Shown here: positions 16,417 through 17,123 of the stretch, one piece after another
Layout: every line of letters starts with the position of its first letter
Position numbering within the stretch: the stretch's first letter is position 1
Origin: Flavobacterium sp.
GTDB lineage: Bacteria; Bacteroidota; Bacteroidia; Flavobacteriales; Flavobacteriaceae
Reading direction: 5' to 3'
NCBI GenBank assembly: GCA_030682755.1
Contig: JAUXNR010000221.1
Location: 1 to 17,123 of the forward strand
Length of the DNA stretch: 17,123 nt
Notes under the pieces: generated by a model
Told to the model about the DNA's origin: nothing
The model's database searches: none
Seen by the model: only the letters and a program-made list of their open reading frames with translations
Program-made: the position numbers and the translations under genes

Positions 16417-16941
16417 TTAGTGCTTTTCAACAACTTTAATTTCTATTGCACCTGTATTCTTTAAAAATGATGCTAACTCCTCTTCGTTATTATTTACTGT
16501 AACTTCCATTAAAAAGTGGTCGTCGGTTGTTCTAACATCCGGATTTTCTGCTTGTTTAAATGGCCACAATTTACTTCTCATATAAAAAGTAATCACCATT
16601 AAGTGAGCAGCAAAAAACACGGTCAACTCAAACATAATTGGAACAAAAGCCGGCATGTTTTCAATATAACTGAAACTTGGTTTTCCACCAATATCCTGAG
16701 GCCAATCTTGAATCATAATATAATTCATCATCCAAGTTGCTAAAGACAAACCAACAACTCCATACATGAAAGAAGCAATTGCCAATCGTGTAGGTGCTAA
16801 ACCCATTGCTTTGTCTAAACCATGAACCGGAAACGGTGTAAAAACCTCTTCAATATGATGATGAGCTTTACGTGTTTCTTTGACAGCATCCATTAAGATG
16901 TCATCATCATTGTATAGTGCTTGTATTACTTTAGTACTCAT
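16417..16941 (-). CDS. actD: Alternative complex III subunit ActD (DUF3341)
   Basis: 174 residues with two hydrophobic helices (about 54-76 and 98-120), fitting the small two-span ActD subunit of the quinol-oxidising complex. The family segments FTPFPVHGLDKAMGL (35-49) and DWPQDIGGKP (79-88) are recognisable. The C-terminal ~45 residues form a soluble domain. ActD has no cofactor sites and is thought to be structural. ATG at 16939-16941 lies 21 bp after the actC stop, and actE starts 9 bp after its own stop, in the standard actC-D-E-F order. Confidence 0.95.
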   Translation of the reverse strand: MSTKVIQALYNDDDILMDAVKETRKAHHHIEEVFTPFPVHGLDKAMGLAPTRLAIASFMYGVVGLSLATWMMNYIMIQDWPQDIGGKPSFSYIENMPAFVPIMFELTVFFAAHLMVITFYMRSKLWPFKQAENPDVRTTDDHFLMEVTVNNNEEELASFLKNTGAIEIKVVEKH

Positions 16942-16962
16942 AATTTCTAACTACTAATTTTC

Positions 16963-17123
16963 TTAATGATTGTGATGTCCTTCTTCTTCTCTTCTCTTCT
17001 TATAAAACTCACCTGATGATTTCAAGATTGTTTTTACTTCCGCTTGAGCGATCACAGGGAAAGATCTTGCATATAAAAGGAATAACACAAAGAAGAATCC
17101 AATTGTTCCAATAAAAATTCCGA
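16963..17123 (-). CDS. actC: Alternative complex III subunit ActC, C-terminal end (partial)
   Basis: Only the last 52 codons and the stop (16963-16965) are inside the window; the gene continues past the right edge. The visible part has the end of a transmembrane helix (GIFIGTIGFFFVLFLLY), then a conserved-looking ARSFPVIAQAEVKTIL segment and a charged tail ending in GHHNH. The helix, the PVIAQAE stretch and the position directly before actD identify it as the NrfD-like quinol-binding subunit ActC. Nothing can be said about the quinol site, which lies outside the window. Confidence 0.88.
   Translation of the reverse strand, partial: GIFIGTIGFFFVLFLLYARSFPVIAQAEVKTILKSSGEFYKKRREEEGHHNH

Overview
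The window looks like part of a Flavobacterium-type chromosome (Bacteroidota, Flavobacteriaceae). The grounds are AT-rich DNA, a type IX secretion (T9SS) C-terminal sorting domain, an alternative complex III (act) operon running straight into cytochrome c oxidase genes, a Bacteroidota-type TAnnTTTG promoter box in front of ruvB, and near absence of Shine-Dalgarno sequences. All recognisable genes lie on the minus strand, so transcription runs from the right edge (17123) to the left (1).

Right part (11414-17123): the end of a respiratory operon. In transcription order it holds the C-terminus of actC (cut by the edge), actD, actE (a lipoprotein monohaem cytochrome c), actF, coxB (CuA subunit II) and coxA (haem a/a3-CuB subunit I). 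A clear rho-independent terminator (11414-11444) closes it. Together the products oxidise menaquinol, pass electrons through cytochrome c haems to CuA and reduce O2; such an ACIII-aa3 supercomplex is known from Flavobacterium johnsoniae. Two subunits here, CoxA and ActF, carry strikingly His-rich segments.

Middle part (8664-11413): ruvB (Holliday-junction motor), an unrecognised 158-residue protein and queG (epoxyqueuosine reductase, short form) are tightly spaced and probably co-transcribed. A candidate promoter sits almost directly on the ruvB start.

Left-middle part (7561-8663): an isolated gene for an unknown 103-residue protein, then about 790 bp without genes. That stretch holds an AT-rich tract and a patch of GC-richer repeated motifs and hairpins that look like decayed dispersed intergenic repeats.

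Left part (1-7560): a two-gene unit. The first gene encodes a secreted protein made of seven consecutive ~60-residue repeats (probably a seven-bladed beta-propeller) plus a T9SS sorting domain. Eleven bases later begins a giant secreted RHS/YD-repeat protein. It stays open for 1984 codons and runs off the left edge shortly after its RHS-core-like motif, so its variable C-terminal tip and any immunity gene lie outside the window. This pair is the best candidate for an under-described system here: a polymorphic-toxin-like RHS protein coupled to a T9SS propeller.
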